Source: Phymatolithon calcareum
Taxonomy: Eukaryota > Rhodophyta > Florideophyceae > Hapalidiales
DNA length: 64,000 nucleotides
NCBI GenBank assembly: GCA_977006965.1
Contig: OZ345376.1
Span: 186,001-250,000 of the forward strand
Direction of reading: 5' to 3'
The translations under genes and the position numbers were made by a program. Under the pieces are notes generated by a model. That model worked only from the letters and a program-made list of their open reading frames with translations. It did no database searches and had not been told where the DNA came from. Shown piece after piece: positions 20,776 to 31,537 of this stretch (its first letter is position 1; the number at the start of each line of letters is the position of its first letter).

Positions 20776-21440
20776 CCATTTCCGTGGATCGTAGTGCTCA
20801 CTGGGGCGCTACAAGCCTGACCTTGCATGTCTAGCAACTCCGGTTACGGGCTTTTGTTTATTGTTCAGCATGGACAAAGAAGTGAGCCATTGTAAGAAAG
20901 CTACGCTTTCACGATGCGTTAGTATAGTAATAGTGCATCCTAAGAAAACAAGCCCTCTCCAGAAGAGGGAACGAATCGTCAACCAAACACGAACTAAGCA
21001 CGACTAAATCAACAAGCTTCGTTTTGCACCAGCGCTGATCACAACACTATCGTTCTATGCAAACGCTAGTCACAACCAAAAAACATAAAGGGTTTCCCAA
21101 ATCGGGGTTTCCACCATTCTAGTCCAAATTGTTGATTCTGCATGTGGGCCTAGGACTCTAGGGAGGAACAAGAAACGGTAGTGTAGCTGTCCGGAAATGT
21201 ACAGACTGCATTTGGATACGAGTTTCAATTCTTCGAACGGAGAGGGCTGAATGCGGGGAATAAACGAGAGGTACGTGTCGGTAGAAGATTGGTGCGGGGA
21301 GAGACCCGTAGAAGAAGAAGAAATGGAGATTTAAAAGTTACGAACGCATCAGCAGATGCTTGGGGCAACTTTGCAATTTCCAGACTTGTGCCAAGAGTGA
21401 TATGCGGCTAGAAGTTGCGACCCAGTATGGAAGGGTACCA
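20776..21440. other. Spacer, nothing recognised
   Basis: About 660 bp with no supported gene, RNA or repeat. Confidence 0.5.
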
Positions 21441-21444
21441 AAAC

Positions 21445-21557
21445 CTACCTGAGAGACCCGTAGAGATACCTCAATATTTGGACAATGAGAACCCGTTTTA
21501 ATGTAAGTTCTGGCGTTAAAATAACGCCTTCTGCATTAAAGAAAGAAAGAAAGATAT
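21445..21557 (+). mobile_element. LINE 3' end, type C, GAAA tail
   Basis: Ends with a small hairpin (GGCGTTAAAATAACGCC), TTCTGCATTAAAGAAAGAAA and further GAAA units. In the copy at 35.5 kb the equivalent hairpin is GTTAACTCTAGTTAAC before CTGCAGTAAAGAAAG, so the stem position is conserved with different bases. Confidence 0.65.
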
Positions 21558-22701
21558 ATGTCGTCGGCCAAGCAAGACGCAGTGCAGTGGGAGGCCAAAG
21601 TGGGTAGAGAAGCCAATGAACCGAGTTCAGGGGGAAAACGGAAGCCCATTAGCATAGAGCTGCCGAATCAATCGCTGACTACCGTAGGAATTGCAGGTAA
21701 GGCAGTATGCAAGGGGTTTGCGACGCATGGTGTAAACTCACCTTTACCGTAGTCCGATCGGACTGCTGTCTGGTAAATGTAGAAAAGATGTCATGTGACC
21801 GTTTGCAGCGGCCGGGTAGCCTGATCATAGAGCTCGTCGCAGTGAAACGGTCTACATTGCAAACGCGACAATCAGCTCTCAGTGCGGAATCATGCGGAAA
21901 ACAAAATACACGTGTATATTTGTATCCTACACTATGTAATACCAGGGGAGCATAACATTCCCCTGGTACTACTGAATACAACGGACCTGTACAATCGTGC
22001 AGCTCAGCAGGCTGCCGGCTGGTGTTAGCAGCTTGTCATTATTGGATGCTCATGCATGTATACAACTTCTATCTCACAACACGAGCGCAGCTATTTGAGA
22101 CGTGGCGCCTCGAAGAGTACATTCATTTGATACGCTCTTAAATTACTCCTCATCTGAAGACATCAATAGCTGGATTGCAGGAATGTCTATCAATATTTCG
22201 ATATCAAGAAGTATCTGATTATCAATATGATTTAGGCGGTATGAGACGAATCACGATATCTGATCTATGTTTAGTATCATGTACTGTAATGCAGCATAAT
22301 ACGTGTCCACGCTTCAAAACTTGAAAGACATCGATGTGCTGGCCAGCACTGCTGGGGCATCGAGCACCAAACTCATAAAACTCTAAAGTGTAAGCTTTCG
22401 GATAGCGATAAAATATTCACGTGATATATCAAAGAGATTTTGAAATCAGAGCTATGGATTCTCGATCTGATCTCCCAACAAGGACTTGATATTGGTATAC
22501 AATTTTTTAAAAATGGTACAGTATCAGAAGGGGAATGTTACCTGGTATCAGATTTCAGAATTTCAAAGATCAATTCAATCGGAATGCTCGCTCATAATAT
22601 GGACACCTGGACAGCCTTCAATCGATGGGAAAGTGCAGCCAAGCGACAATCCCCGTCGTGTTAACCGGATAGCACTGATCAGCATTAATCAGTTGACAAC
22701 C
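21558..22701. other. Spacer with a collapsed MITE-like palindrome
   Basis: No protein supported. It contains the 27-bp palindrome at 21941-21967 (listed separately) and the upstream region of the membrane-protein gene. Confidence 0.5.
21941..21967. repeat. 27-bp palindrome related to the hAT-like MITE ends
   Basis: ACCAGGGGA and TCCCCTGGT arms around GCATAACAT. Its complement shares CAGGGGAATGTTATG with the MITE terminus CAGGGGAGTGTTATG at 12183. A second example is at 38162-38186. It looks like two element ends joined with almost nothing between. Confidence 0.7.
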
Positions 22702-23397
22702 ATGAAGAGTTCGCATTTCTCGCTAATCTGGTCTCTCACATTTCCCCTGCTAAGCATTGCTGTTGCAGAAACCAAGTCAGATTGGGACCTGGTCCCTGGA
22801 ATCTATCAGCGCCTAGCCGGGAACCTCTCGTTCTGCGACAATCCAACACTAGAAATCCGATATCCTCCGTACACTGCCAACAAATTCCTGCTTGACGCCA
22901 GCGGCAAAAGCGTTTGTACCTCGGGTTTCATCAACCTTGGATTCACAACACTACCAAATGAAAATGTCTCTGCGAAAGACAATGCAATTGTTGGAACAGT
23001 CGCGGCTTCACGCGATACATCTCTCATTTGCAAGGGGAGCATCGTGCAAGCCGTGCTAATCATGCAGCCCAGTTCGACAGTCGTGTTCGACGGAACGACG
23101 TTTCCCGGTGGATATCGCTACCTGATGCTTGCCAATCAGGACGGCGGGTGCACATATGCCACTCCGGCTCGCGCTGGAACTCCGGCCTTCAATGGGTCGG
23201 TTGGCGGTTTAGTTAAAACCACTTCCACAATCGGGTTTATTACCGGCGAGGCAGAGTCTCTTGATTTAGGCTTTTTGGCTTGGCTCACCCCTGCGTTGAT
23301 TGTCGTCCCTCTTGTGGTAATAGTTGTTGTCGTTATTTTTTGGGTTTACCGTCGGAGACGTAAAGCAGATGGCGCGAACGCTGCTGCCGTTGAATAA
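22702..23397 (+). CDS. Predicted type I membrane protein, family unknown
   Basis: 231 residues from the ATG at 22702; the open frame extends further upstream but this Met starts a good signal peptide (MKSSHFSLIWSLTFPLLSIA, likely cleaved near 21-22). The mature part is extracellular or lumenal, about 170 residues with four Cys (45, 72, 110, 150) and three N-glycosylation sequons (41, 88, 164). A single hydrophobic span at about 192-214 is followed by RRRRK stop-transfer residues and a short Ala-rich tail. I do not recognise the ectodomain. The stop codon overlaps an AATAAA (23393-23398). Confidence 0.78.
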   Translation: MKSSHFSLIWSLTFPLLSIAVAETKSDWDLVPGIYQRLAGNLSFCDNPTLEIRYPPYTANKFLLDASGKSVCTSGFINLGFTTLPNENVSAKDNAIVGTVAASRDTSLICKGSIVQAVLIMQPSSTVVFDGTTFPGGYRYLMLANQDGGCTYATPARAGTPAFNGSVGGLVKTTSTIGFITGEAESLDLGFLAWLTPALIVVPLVVIVVVVIFWVYRRRRKADGANAAAVE

Positions 23398-23398
23398 A
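23393..23398 (+). terminator. AATAAA overlapping the stop codon
   Basis: GAATAAAA: the TAA stop of the membrane-protein gene is inside the putative polyadenylation signal, giving an extremely short 3' UTR if it is used. Confidence 0.45.
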
Positions 23399-23988
23399 AA
23401 GTTCGTTATTCCTTCGGAGATGTTTTAGCGGAGTAGGCGTGCGTCGATGGGCTTTCACTAAATATCTCCTGCTTCCCTGAGAAAGCATGGAAGGAAGAAA
23501 AGACCTTCTGCTGGCTCGCGCTGAGTCGCAGAAGAATAATGAGGAAAAGGATGATGGACACACCACCCGTTGTGTTCGCCGGGAATCTGTGAACTAGAAA
23601 CTTGCCAACGGGGATATGATATCATACGTATTTAGCTGAACAACAATTTTACAACAAAATGCTGTGTTTTACAACAATAAAAATAGGCCAAGTGGCACGA
23701 ATCATCGACCATATTGTGGCGCATTGTGTTTCCAGCAATGTAGAAACGTCCAGCGACTTCGATAACCCTCCAGACATCCGCGACCTCCACCGCAATGCCA
23801 GCATAACGTCGCTGATGCGGGCATATTATGTCTGCATCAGCCACATCCCATGTTCTTCAGTGTTTAAATGCCTCGCACCATTCGCATTGCCGTCCTGCTA
23901 CATTCATTCTCTAAACCTGAGCTCCTAGCCTGCCCCTGGCCATCGCCTGGCAACCCTCCAAGCAGCGCAATACCAATCCCTGTTGGCC
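23398..23988. other. Intergenic spacer
   Basis: No supported gene. It is the likely promoter region of the AN1 zinc-finger gene; no TATA box is evident close to its start. Confidence 0.5.
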
Positions 23989-24846
23989 ATGGAGTTTGAG
24001 TTCTTCGGTGAACGTTGCGCCGTCAAGCACTGCCGCCAGCACGACTATCTGCCGTTCAAGTGTGACTCCTGCGCAAATTCATTCTGCCTCGAACACCGTC
24101 TCCCCGCCGCGCACCTGTGCGCGCACGCACCCTCCGCGGCACCACAACCGCTGCCGTGCGGTGCGTGCGGCGCGGTCATCGCTCGTTTACCGCTCGGAAC
24201 TTCGGACGTCACCAAAACTGCTGCCCGCCGTGCACATGCACCGGTCTGCACCCATGCCCGTGTCCGCGTTCCGGTGTGTCCAGTCCCCGAATGCTCTCAG
24301 CGTCTAGCGGCCCCAGTTTCATGCCGTGCATGTCATGTCGAGCACTGCATAGCGCATCGACTGCCGGAGAACCACTCCTGTTCTGTCGACCGTGCAGCCA
24401 TCGCGCGTCGACCGAAGTCCCGTTCGCAGCGAATAACGACCGTGACGCGGGCCGCACCCGTCGGATTTGATAACCTGCCGACGCGTCCCGTGGGCGACAA
24501 GAAAGTTGATGGCGCGCAACGATTGCATTGTGAGGTGCACTTTTCAGGTGAGCTTGCTGGGAAGAAGGCGGTGTATTTCTTCTTTAATCGAAAGTGGCGC
24601 GTCGGACGGACACTAGATGAGATTGCTAGATATGCAGGTGTGAAGGCTATGGTGGATGGGCGACGTCTTCAAATGCGCGCGGATGATGGGGTTTGTGGCA
24701 TGCTTGATGTCATTGGTGAGATTGTCTGTCAGCACGCGAGGGTGTATGTCGGGTATAGCCCAATGCCTGTTGGTGTTTCAGCGACATGTTCTTCGCAGGT
24801 CGCTGCAGAATCCGTCCCCAAGCAACAGACGATCGCGGCAAATTAA
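23989..24846 (+). CDS. AN1-type zinc finger protein, ZFAND1/ZFAND2-like
   Basis: 285 residues from ATG at 23989 (MEFEFFGERC). First AN1 finger at about 10-44 (CAVKHC, FKCDSC, FCLEHR, HLC), a middle C2HC pair (CGAC at 57-60, then H83 and C87), second AN1 finger at about 97-131 (CPVPEC, CRAC, HC, HR, H-C). Residues about 178-258 resemble the C-terminal ubiquitin-like region of ZFAND1/Cuz1. In the known family ZFAND1 links the AAA ATPase p97/Cdc48 and the proteasome during arsenite stress; here that role is inferred. CAVKHCRQHDYLPFKC fits ZFAND1 best, while the middle C2HC is more like ZFAND2. The GC-rich first two thirds contrast with the AT-richer last third. Single exon. Confidence 0.9.
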   Translation: MEFEFFGERCAVKHCRQHDYLPFKCDSCANSFCLEHRLPAAHLCAHAPSAAPQPLPCGACGAVIARLPLGTSDVTKTAARRAHAPVCTHARVRVPVCPVPECSQRLAAPVSCRACHVEHCIAHRLPENHSCSVDRAAIARRPKSRSQRITTVTRAAPVGFDNLPTRPVGDKKVDGAQRLHCEVHFSGELAGKKAVYFFFNRKWRVGRTLDEIARYAGVKAMVDGRRLQMRADDGVCGMLDVIGEIVCQHARVYVGYSPMPVGVSATCSSQVAAESVPKQQTIAAN

Positions 24847-25604
24847 CGAAGAGTTTTTTAACTTGGTAGACTATTCGTTACTTACTCAAGGTGGAGAAAG
24901 CGCTCTTGTCCTAGCGGCATGTAGTGGATGTCTGACTGGTGTCAATTTTGTAAATTCTAACCGTGATTTTGAAGGAAAGCACGATCATAATATCTACTTC
25001 TAGACGCTTCTCTCGAATGATCTGTGTTTGTCCTTGTCTTTCTGGCCCCTGTACAGTGCCAAATTTCGCCTGTAAACGTGTTGCAACTGATGGATTGCTA
25101 AGCTGTGTGGGTCGGGCGTGCATGGTCCAGTCTAGGAGAAGCCAGTATCGTGAGAGGGTAGCGAGCGGTCAGAGGAGCACTCGCTGTCCTCTCTCCCGAG
25201 CTGTCATGCACCCTCTACAAATTGCTTTTTCGTCAAGCCAAGGCTTTCCTTTTTGCTAAAGTAAACGGCTCAAAGACTCTCACAACGAGCTGAGAGACGG
25301 TCTCGTCCAGGCATACTACAATTCGGGGGACTTCCGCCATACAGTTGTCATTAAATGTTTCCCTTTCCCCTCTTTTTTTGCACTCACCCGCTCATCCGCG
25401 CGGTGAACGTCTACTCGCAACTTGATGAACGTGCTCCTTCAGATTTCTCCTTGGAGTAGTAAGTTTATTGTGAGAATTAACAAGAGCAAAGCGAAACTAC
25501 TGTAAAAAGAGTTACAAATATACAAGACGACGTTATCCACAATGTAATTTCAGTGCTCATCACGCGACCGAAAAAGTTGAGGATGAAATTTGTGTTGGTA
25601 ATGA
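24847..25604. other. Intergenic spacer
   Basis: Between convergent genes (AN1 on plus, C2H2 on minus). No supported feature. Confidence 0.5.
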
Positions 25605-25988
25605 TTATCTGCGCGATGATGAAGCATGAAAAGAGGGCTCCATGGTGGGCAATTTGGGCAGGGCAAACTGCACAGAATTGTTCTTGAAGAAGGCAGATGA
25701 ATCAGTCACAGAGCAATTTTCAACATGACTTTTGAGGCTTGAGCGCCAGCGGAAGGTTTTACGGCACGCTGGGCATGAATACGGTTCTTCTCCGGAATGG
25801 GTTCTCCAGTGGGCCTTGAGATTAGAGAGACGTGAAAAGTCTTTCCCGCACCCTTGATACATGCATCGATGCTGCCGCTTTTTTGTCCCCGTGGAAGTGG
25901 ACTGTCGTGACTGACTGCGTGGTTGCGGTGCGGGTGGTGAGACAAGAGAGCTGATAGACACTCGTTGGGCGGAGTAGGACTTGGACAT
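25605..25988 (-). CDS. Small C2H2 zinc finger protein (copy 1)
   Basis: 127 residues, ATG at 25988. Two adjacent fingers: C42-C47-H60-H64 ([15 protein letters not shown]) and C72-C75-H88-C92 ([13 protein letters not shown]). The linker THSGEEPY is a variant of the canonical TGEKP linker, so sequence-specific DNA binding is likely. The last ligand of finger 2 is Cys instead of His. The N-terminus has [10 protein letters not shown], also found as RVSIRSLVSA in the paralog at 50882-51343. A TATA-like box lies about 85 bp upstream. Nothing indicates which genes it controls. Confidence 0.88.
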   Translation of the reverse strand: MSKSYSAQRVSISSLVSPPAPQPRSQSRQSTSTGTKKRQHRCMYQGCGKDFSRLSNLKAHWRTHSGEEPYSCPACRKTFRWRSSLKSHVENCSVTDSSAFFKNNSVQFALPKLPTMEPSFHASSSRR

Positions 25989-26071
25989 GATGAGATGGAG
26001 TGTTTGCTGTTAGTGATTTGTAGTGATGTGATTGTAGGATAGATCTGCCAGTAGCGGGTTCGAGACGGTGG

Positions 26072-26079
26072 TTTATATA
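26072..26079 (-). promoter_or_regulatory. TATA box of the C2H2 gene
   Basis: TATATAAA on the minus strand, about 85 bp upstream of the ATG at 25988, a plausible core-promoter position. Confidence 0.5.
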
Positions 26080-26812
26080 GTGGATGGAAGCATGGATGCA
26101 GCTGGAAAACAGCACAGCTCTTTCTGTTGAGGATGACGTGCCAGAATTCGTAAAATTCGTCATTGTGACGAGTCTTTTTGATCATTGTTAACATTCACGT
26201 ATCTTTGTTGAGAGCATACAGTGCAGTAAATTGCTTAGGTTCCATTCTGTTTCTGTGCCCTCCTTAGCGAACTTCTTTGAGAGATTTGACGCTTCCAAAG
26301 TGCTACATGAATGAAGAAACCAAGACGCGCCCGTCCCGCGAATAGAAAGCAAATACGAAAATGCTGCTCTTTGGTACAAGTCCTGCATGGCACAGTACGT
26401 GTCGTTTGCGACAGTGGCTTAGTAGAAATACCTTCACCGACTGGCGCCGGTACATGTCGGGCTTCTCTACATGCATCGTCATACGAGCGGACTTTTTGCA
26501 AAAAGTGGTGTCGTTCCGATACTGTACAATACATGGAATCCTGCAAATTTCTTTCACTGTACAGTATAGAAACTGACGGACCTCAGTATGCGTTCGTTCA
26601 AAACGCTCGTTGCTGTGCATCAAGACTCTCCTGGTTACCTACGTACGAAAGTCATCATACACAGTGTAAATTATGGTGTTGTAACTTTGGTCCAGTTGAA
26701 GCATTTGTAATTTGAGTATGAGGTGCGTCTATGAAACAAAGGAAGGTAACCACAGCATTTACAGCGCTGCTGCACCGTATTTCTGGACTCTTCTTCGTCC
26801 ACTTCTTTATTT

Positions 26813-26871
26813 TTATTGATTGAGATTTCCTCGGTAAACTATACTATAGTTTACCGCGGAAATATCAATAA
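26813..26871. repeat. 59-bp near-perfect palindrome
   Basis: TTATTGATTGAGATTTCC with CTCGGTAAACTATA is mirrored by TATAGTTTACCGCGG and AAATATCAATAA. Three or four mismatches; almost no loop. Confidence 0.88.
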
Positions 26872-27125
26872 ACTAGTAGTTTATCGAGTGAATGATTCAT
26901 GCCGTGCTGAGTCAAATTACATCTTAATTCACTTGTTTCGTCTAGGTCCCACAATGCAGCCAGTTGGGCCCGTAACTATCATAGTTGATGGCAACATAAC
27001 TGTAGTCCACGATGCCGTCCATGAATTACTGTACTGTATATAACTTTACTGCAAGAAGTGCGGGGCCTCGGGGGCGCGACTTCGCTTAGGGGTGGACTAT
27101 GTAAAGCGGGCAAACTACGTACTTC

Positions 27126-27173
27126 GTACTCTAAATATGGAACTGGCAATTGTCAGTTCCATATTTAGAGTAC
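27126..27173. repeat. 48-bp near-perfect palindrome
   Basis: GTACTCTAAATATGGAACTG and CAGTTCCATATTTAGAGTAC around the centre GCAATTGT. The arms are perfect over 20 bp. Confidence 0.9.
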
Positions 27174-28979
27174 TAGATAAAAACGCCCTCTTAACAAACG
27201 CCAGCGTTTTTATATTCACGCACGACGGCGGGAGAAGGCTCACTCGGGAGAAGAACCCTGCGTAAAGTTTTTGTCAGCCAGGGGAAGGAATCATGTCGGA
27301 GGATGCAAGAATCCCATTCCTTTTGAAAACGGCTACTTCATTACCTGGACACCAGTGCAGTCATAACCAAGGCAGCATTGAAGCGTTATCGCAGTGATTG
27401 TCACGTGTGTAGCACGCTTTGTCAGATCAGACCGATCTGACACAGCTTTTAGAGTTGATCTGCACTCGAGGGTCTGAATCCGCCCCCATTTCATAAATTG
27501 ACAATACTGGGGCATTTTATGCTGCAGTCGTAGTTTTTGCAGGCTACTGCATGAGCAAGTTGGCAAGATACAGCATCACAATGATTGTGGTTTGTTGCTG
27601 CGTTCATGGACCTTCGTTTGTGCAAATGTGCATTTGAAGGAGAGCGCGAAGACGCAAGTTTGAGTTTGAGCGTTTTTTCGCTTCTATGTCAATTTGGAGC
27701 CTACGCTCCGCGCGCTATATTTTGCTTTTATTTTTCTGCTGTGCTTCTGACAAATATCTCTCCATTCATGTAAAGTTTGGACACTATTTGGAGGATTCAT
27801 CGACCCGCATCGAGTGCACCAAAATGAAACATGCTTTGCGCAGGATTTCATTTGTTATCATAAATGGAAGAAAAGTTATTTGGATAAATCTCTCCGTTGC
27901 GCAGATACTGTACCGTAGTGTCAGCATAGTCTCTCCCAGTGGACAGGAGGAAAAATTATTTAGATAAATATCTCCGTTGTGCACAGATTGCGTCTGAATA
28001 GTTTCTCCCAATGGTATATTTTCATCCCATGTCATATGTCAGCTCGAGCGCGTACAGTACAAACTTTGAAACTCTCGCACAGCTGAAATTCTGTAAAATA
28101 TATGAGCTTTTCCTGAAGGTTCGCTTTCGGTTGCGGGAACAGTTTCCAAGGTTACTAAAAGGTTACAGTTACACGTACCGCACATATGTACGATGTTCTT
28201 GCCCACCTGAAATATGCGCTTGACACACGTGCACAGATCAGGACCCTTGATCCCTGGAAAATAGGGCTCGGACCGTACGGATCAGACCCAGGTCCAGTCC
28301 AGTCTACTGTAAACCGGATTCGTAAGGACTTTTTGTAGCCGAATTTAATTTTTTAAAAGTTAAAAATAAAAATCTACTTTTCTTCTTCTTGCCGTTGAAT
28401 TTTTATCGAATTGAATTCAGATCGGATCAACGGAGGCCAGTTTTTTCTGTACGGTTCGGATTGAGTGTGAAAAACATGGACCGGATCTAGATCGGATTTA
28501 TAAAGCCGACCCAAGTCCGATCTAGTTACAGTACGAAGGAATACTGGATCGCACTTGATTTTATTTCGGACTGAAAAAGTGAAACAGATCGGATCTCAGG
28601 GCGGAGAAACTTGGCTCATTAAAAAATTTGATCTAAATATTGTTTTGGAATTCTTCTCACACGTATTCAGATCAGAGCAGATTAGGCTCAAACCAATACG
28701 TAATCGATTCGCGTCTGGTTCAGGCCGACACAGGCTCGGCTCGTATCCAGTTCAGGCCCGCCCAGGGGACCGAGAAGTGGACCGGACCGCGGTCATTTCC
28801 GGATCGGACTGTACTGTAAGTGGATTTGAAACCGCCCAGCAGGGGCAAACCATGGCTTCGGACGAGGCGAGAGGAAAATTTTCGGACTTTGCAAGCCTGC
28901 AACGGCCTGCAGAGTCCGTAGATCCATGGATCCGATATTGACACATTTTTTGGATTCGGGCCGCCGCGGATCCGTCCGA

Positions 28980-29034
28980 TGACATGCCGCTTTCGTCTTT
29001 ACTGTAGTGTACACAAGACGAATGCGGTATGTCA
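28980..29034. repeat. 55-bp imperfect hairpin
   Basis: TGACATGCCGCTTTCGTCTT and AAGACGAATGCGGTATGTCA with a 15-base loop containing TACTGTA. Two mismatched positions in a 20-bp stem, resembling a microRNA-precursor fold, though no transcription evidence exists. Confidence 0.8.
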
Positions 29035-30679
29035 AGATAAAACGACGCAAAGTTTATGCCAGGGAATTGTCATAATACTGTTCATCGCCGGCAGTCCTTT
29101 GGTCGTTCTTTGACTCGTGACGGGTGAGTGGGGTCACGAAAAAGATTGCACTTGAGAAGCTATTTAGACGTTCAGTGGGCCGCACCTTTGCCTTTTACGA
29201 TGTGCCCTGAATGTACAGTAGAATAATGTAGAAAGAGCGGATACAGCTCCAGTACCTTGTCCTTGTTAGCTTTCCAAAAAGCTAACATTGCATGGTGATA
29301 TAACGGGCATTGTTATAGTAGCAGTTCTCCTGCCAAATCTTAGAATTTAGGTCGGGTCAATTGGCTCGCGCCATGAAAGCACCCCTTGAAGCAAATCTGA
29401 CCCTTTTTCCGATTTGGCCGAAGGCCTTATCAGCGTCTCATTAGACGTTACCAGAGGAGTCTTATGTTTTCCATTCCAAGTTAGGCATTCCATCAGAATG
29501 CTCTCGTTCTCAGGTATCCATTGATACATGTTGTCCCATGCCGTATGGCGACGTTCGTACTTTGCAATTGGCTATTTTTTTTGTTCCGTATGTTGGTGTT
29601 GGTGGCGCGCCAGTGGTGCCGCGTAGAGCTCGGTGCTGTTCAAGCATCGAAGTATTCGCACAGAGCTGGTGTATATAGGGACTGACAAGACTGTAACGAG
29701 ACACAAGGAGAAACGATCAAGTACAGGACGATGACATACAGTGCAACAGGTCCACCCTGCAGCAGCTTGCGTCTGGACTGCGCATGGCCTCGCCAGGCCG
29801 CTTGATGACGGGGCTTTGATAACTCGAAGGTGTTGCCGATGAAATAGTTCTGTACCTTTTTCTGAAATGGGAATGCAAGAGTGCTGCTGCCTTTTGCGAA
29901 ATAATACTAAAATGACTCCAATAGAATGGAATAATATGTAGCCAATAAAATACCAGACACTTTGATTTCATCCATGGCGATAGCATTTCGTTGCAAAGCA
30001 TTATTCTAGTCCTTGGGAATGTAATGCTACAGTACGGAGTGCTTCTAACGATGGACTCTGTGTTTCTCCGAGAAACACAAAGCGATGCGCTGAAACTGTT
30101 GGGAGGAAAAACTGGCCCACCAACAGCGGCTTGTAGAACTTGAATGTTCGTCATGCAAATTTTCATGACGTCCATTCAGTATATGACAATCGCAACACAT
30201 TACTCCTGTATTTCTCTGAACACAACACCACAGAAAAACTCCAAAATTTTTATTTACTTTCGAGAAACTCATAGCTTTTGTGAGCGAAAACATAACAGGC
30301 AAATTTCTGAAGCCGAAGGGCCTGTGAAACAATGTTTTTGACTGCTGCGAAACCGGTGCTGCACGGGATACACATCAAACCCGCAGTATCATACGCTTGA
30401 CAATCTCATCATTTTCTCGCCCATGCGTTCCTAGATTTTGTAAGTTTCTACCAATAAAATTCCATATAAGTTGGCCTTCAGTCCATTCACGGTACATAAT
30501 CGCTACTGCAATTTCACTTATGGTCGAACAGGCTATGCTTCATAAAACGATGAGGTCAGCACTAGAAATTACTAGGCCTTCCTATATCGGACGTCCTCAA
30601 TAACAAGGTTAGACAGACATCTTAAACAAGGAACCACGCAGCAACTCCACGGGTTTGACGTATTCGAAAGCAATACGCC

Positions 30680-31537
30680 ATGGCGAAGACAGTGCTCATC
30701 ACCGGGACGTCGTCCGGAATCGGGCGCGCCGCAGCCGAACTATTTGCCAAGCATGGCTGGAATGTTGTAGCCACAATGCGCAACCCGTCCAGCGAGGCCG
30801 GAAAAGCTCTTGCAGGGTTACCAAACGTAATCGTCCTGTCCTTGGACGTCACATCGGCGTCTGCGGTAGCTACCGCGGTATCCGATGCGATCGCAACCTT
30901 TGGCGCTGTCGACGCGCTGGTGAATAACGCCGGCTATGGACTGATGGGTCCCATGGAGTCGGCGACAGATGAACAAGTGGCAGCGCAGTTTAATACAAAC
31001 TTGTATGGACCGATCCGCCTTATGCAGGCCGTGCTACCTGGGATGCGCACAGCGCGCAGTGGGGTCATCGTGAACGTTTCGTCTATCGGCGGCCGCTACA
31101 GTCTACCTCTGGCGAGTGTGTACCAGAGCTCGAAGTTCGCGCTGGAAGGACTCTCTGAGACTGCGGCACTCGAGCTTGCACCATTAGGCATCCGCGTCAA
31201 GATCGTCCAGCCCGGCTTTGTGCAAACGGCATTCGGCGGTAGCATGATTCTTGCCAACTCAGACTCTGCGAGCGACTATGAGGGTATGGCTGCTAACTTC
31301 TTGGAGCAAATACCTGAATATGGCGCCCGGGGGTCACAACCGGATGTTATTGCGAACGTAATTTACGAAGCTGTCATGGACGAGACTGAAAAGCTTCGCT
31401 ACCCTGCCGGAAAGGATGCGCATGTCCTGCTTAAAGAGAGGTCCCAGATGTCGGATGAAGACCACCAGAAGAAAATGTCGGAGATATTTAACCTGAGAGA
31501 GAATTCGTCTCCGGAAAGCGCGGTGAAGGGAAGTTAG
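30680..31537 (+). CDS. Short-chain dehydrogenase/reductase (SDR)
   Basis: 285 residues, ATG at 30680. A classical SDR with a Rossmann fold: nucleotide-binding TGTSSGIG at 8-15, Asp-Val (LDVTSA) after beta 3, NNAG at 82-85, catalytic Ser in VNVSSIGG (134-135), Tyr148 and Lys152 in YQSSK, and PGFVQT after beta 6. NAD(P)-dependent oxidation or reduction of a small molecule is expected; the substrate cannot be told. An Arg (R34) after beta 2 suggests NADPH. No signal peptide or membrane span. The sequence is intronless and looks like bacterial SDRs, so horizontal origin is possible but untested. Neighbours are intergenic and LINE sequence. Confidence 0.93.
   Translation: MAKTVLITGTSSGIGRAAAELFAKHGWNVVATMRNPSSEAGKALAGLPNVIVLSLDVTSASAVATAVSDAIATFGAVDALVNNAGYGLMGPMESATDEQVAAQFNTNLYGPIRLMQAVLPGMRTARSGVIVNVSSIGGRYSLPLASVYQSSKFALEGLSETAALELAPLGIRVKIVQPGFVQTAFGGSMILANSDSASDYEGMAANFLEQIPEYGARGSQPDVIANVIYEAVMDETEKLRYPAGKDAHVLLKERSQMSDEDHQKKMSEIFNLRENSSPESAVKGS

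Larger units (their letters stand above)
26080..30679. other. 4.6-kb spacer rich in palindromes and TACTGTA motifs
   Basis: No convincing gene. It contains palindromes at 26813-26871, 27126-27173 and 28980-29034, more than ten TACTGTA/TACAGTA motifs, and a segment at 28230-28990 dense in GATC/CCGGATC words. Open frames of 90-150 codons occur (for example 26311-26715 plus and 29717-30175 minus) but have no recognisable domain and poor coding character. Confidence 0.55.

Noticed and set aside
26041-26075. Possible tRNA T-arm (GGGTTCGAGAC)
   Set aside because: No acceptor stem, D-arm or anticodon arm could be built around it, and it sits in the promoter of the C2H2 gene.
26311-26715. 134-codon plus-strand open frame
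   Set aside because: The opposite strand is equally open, it contains TACTGTA motifs typical of spacers, and it has no recognisable motif.
29717-30175. 152-codon minus-strand open frame
   Set aside because: No domain, signal or coding-like composition; the sequence on either side is repeat-free spacer. Probably chance.
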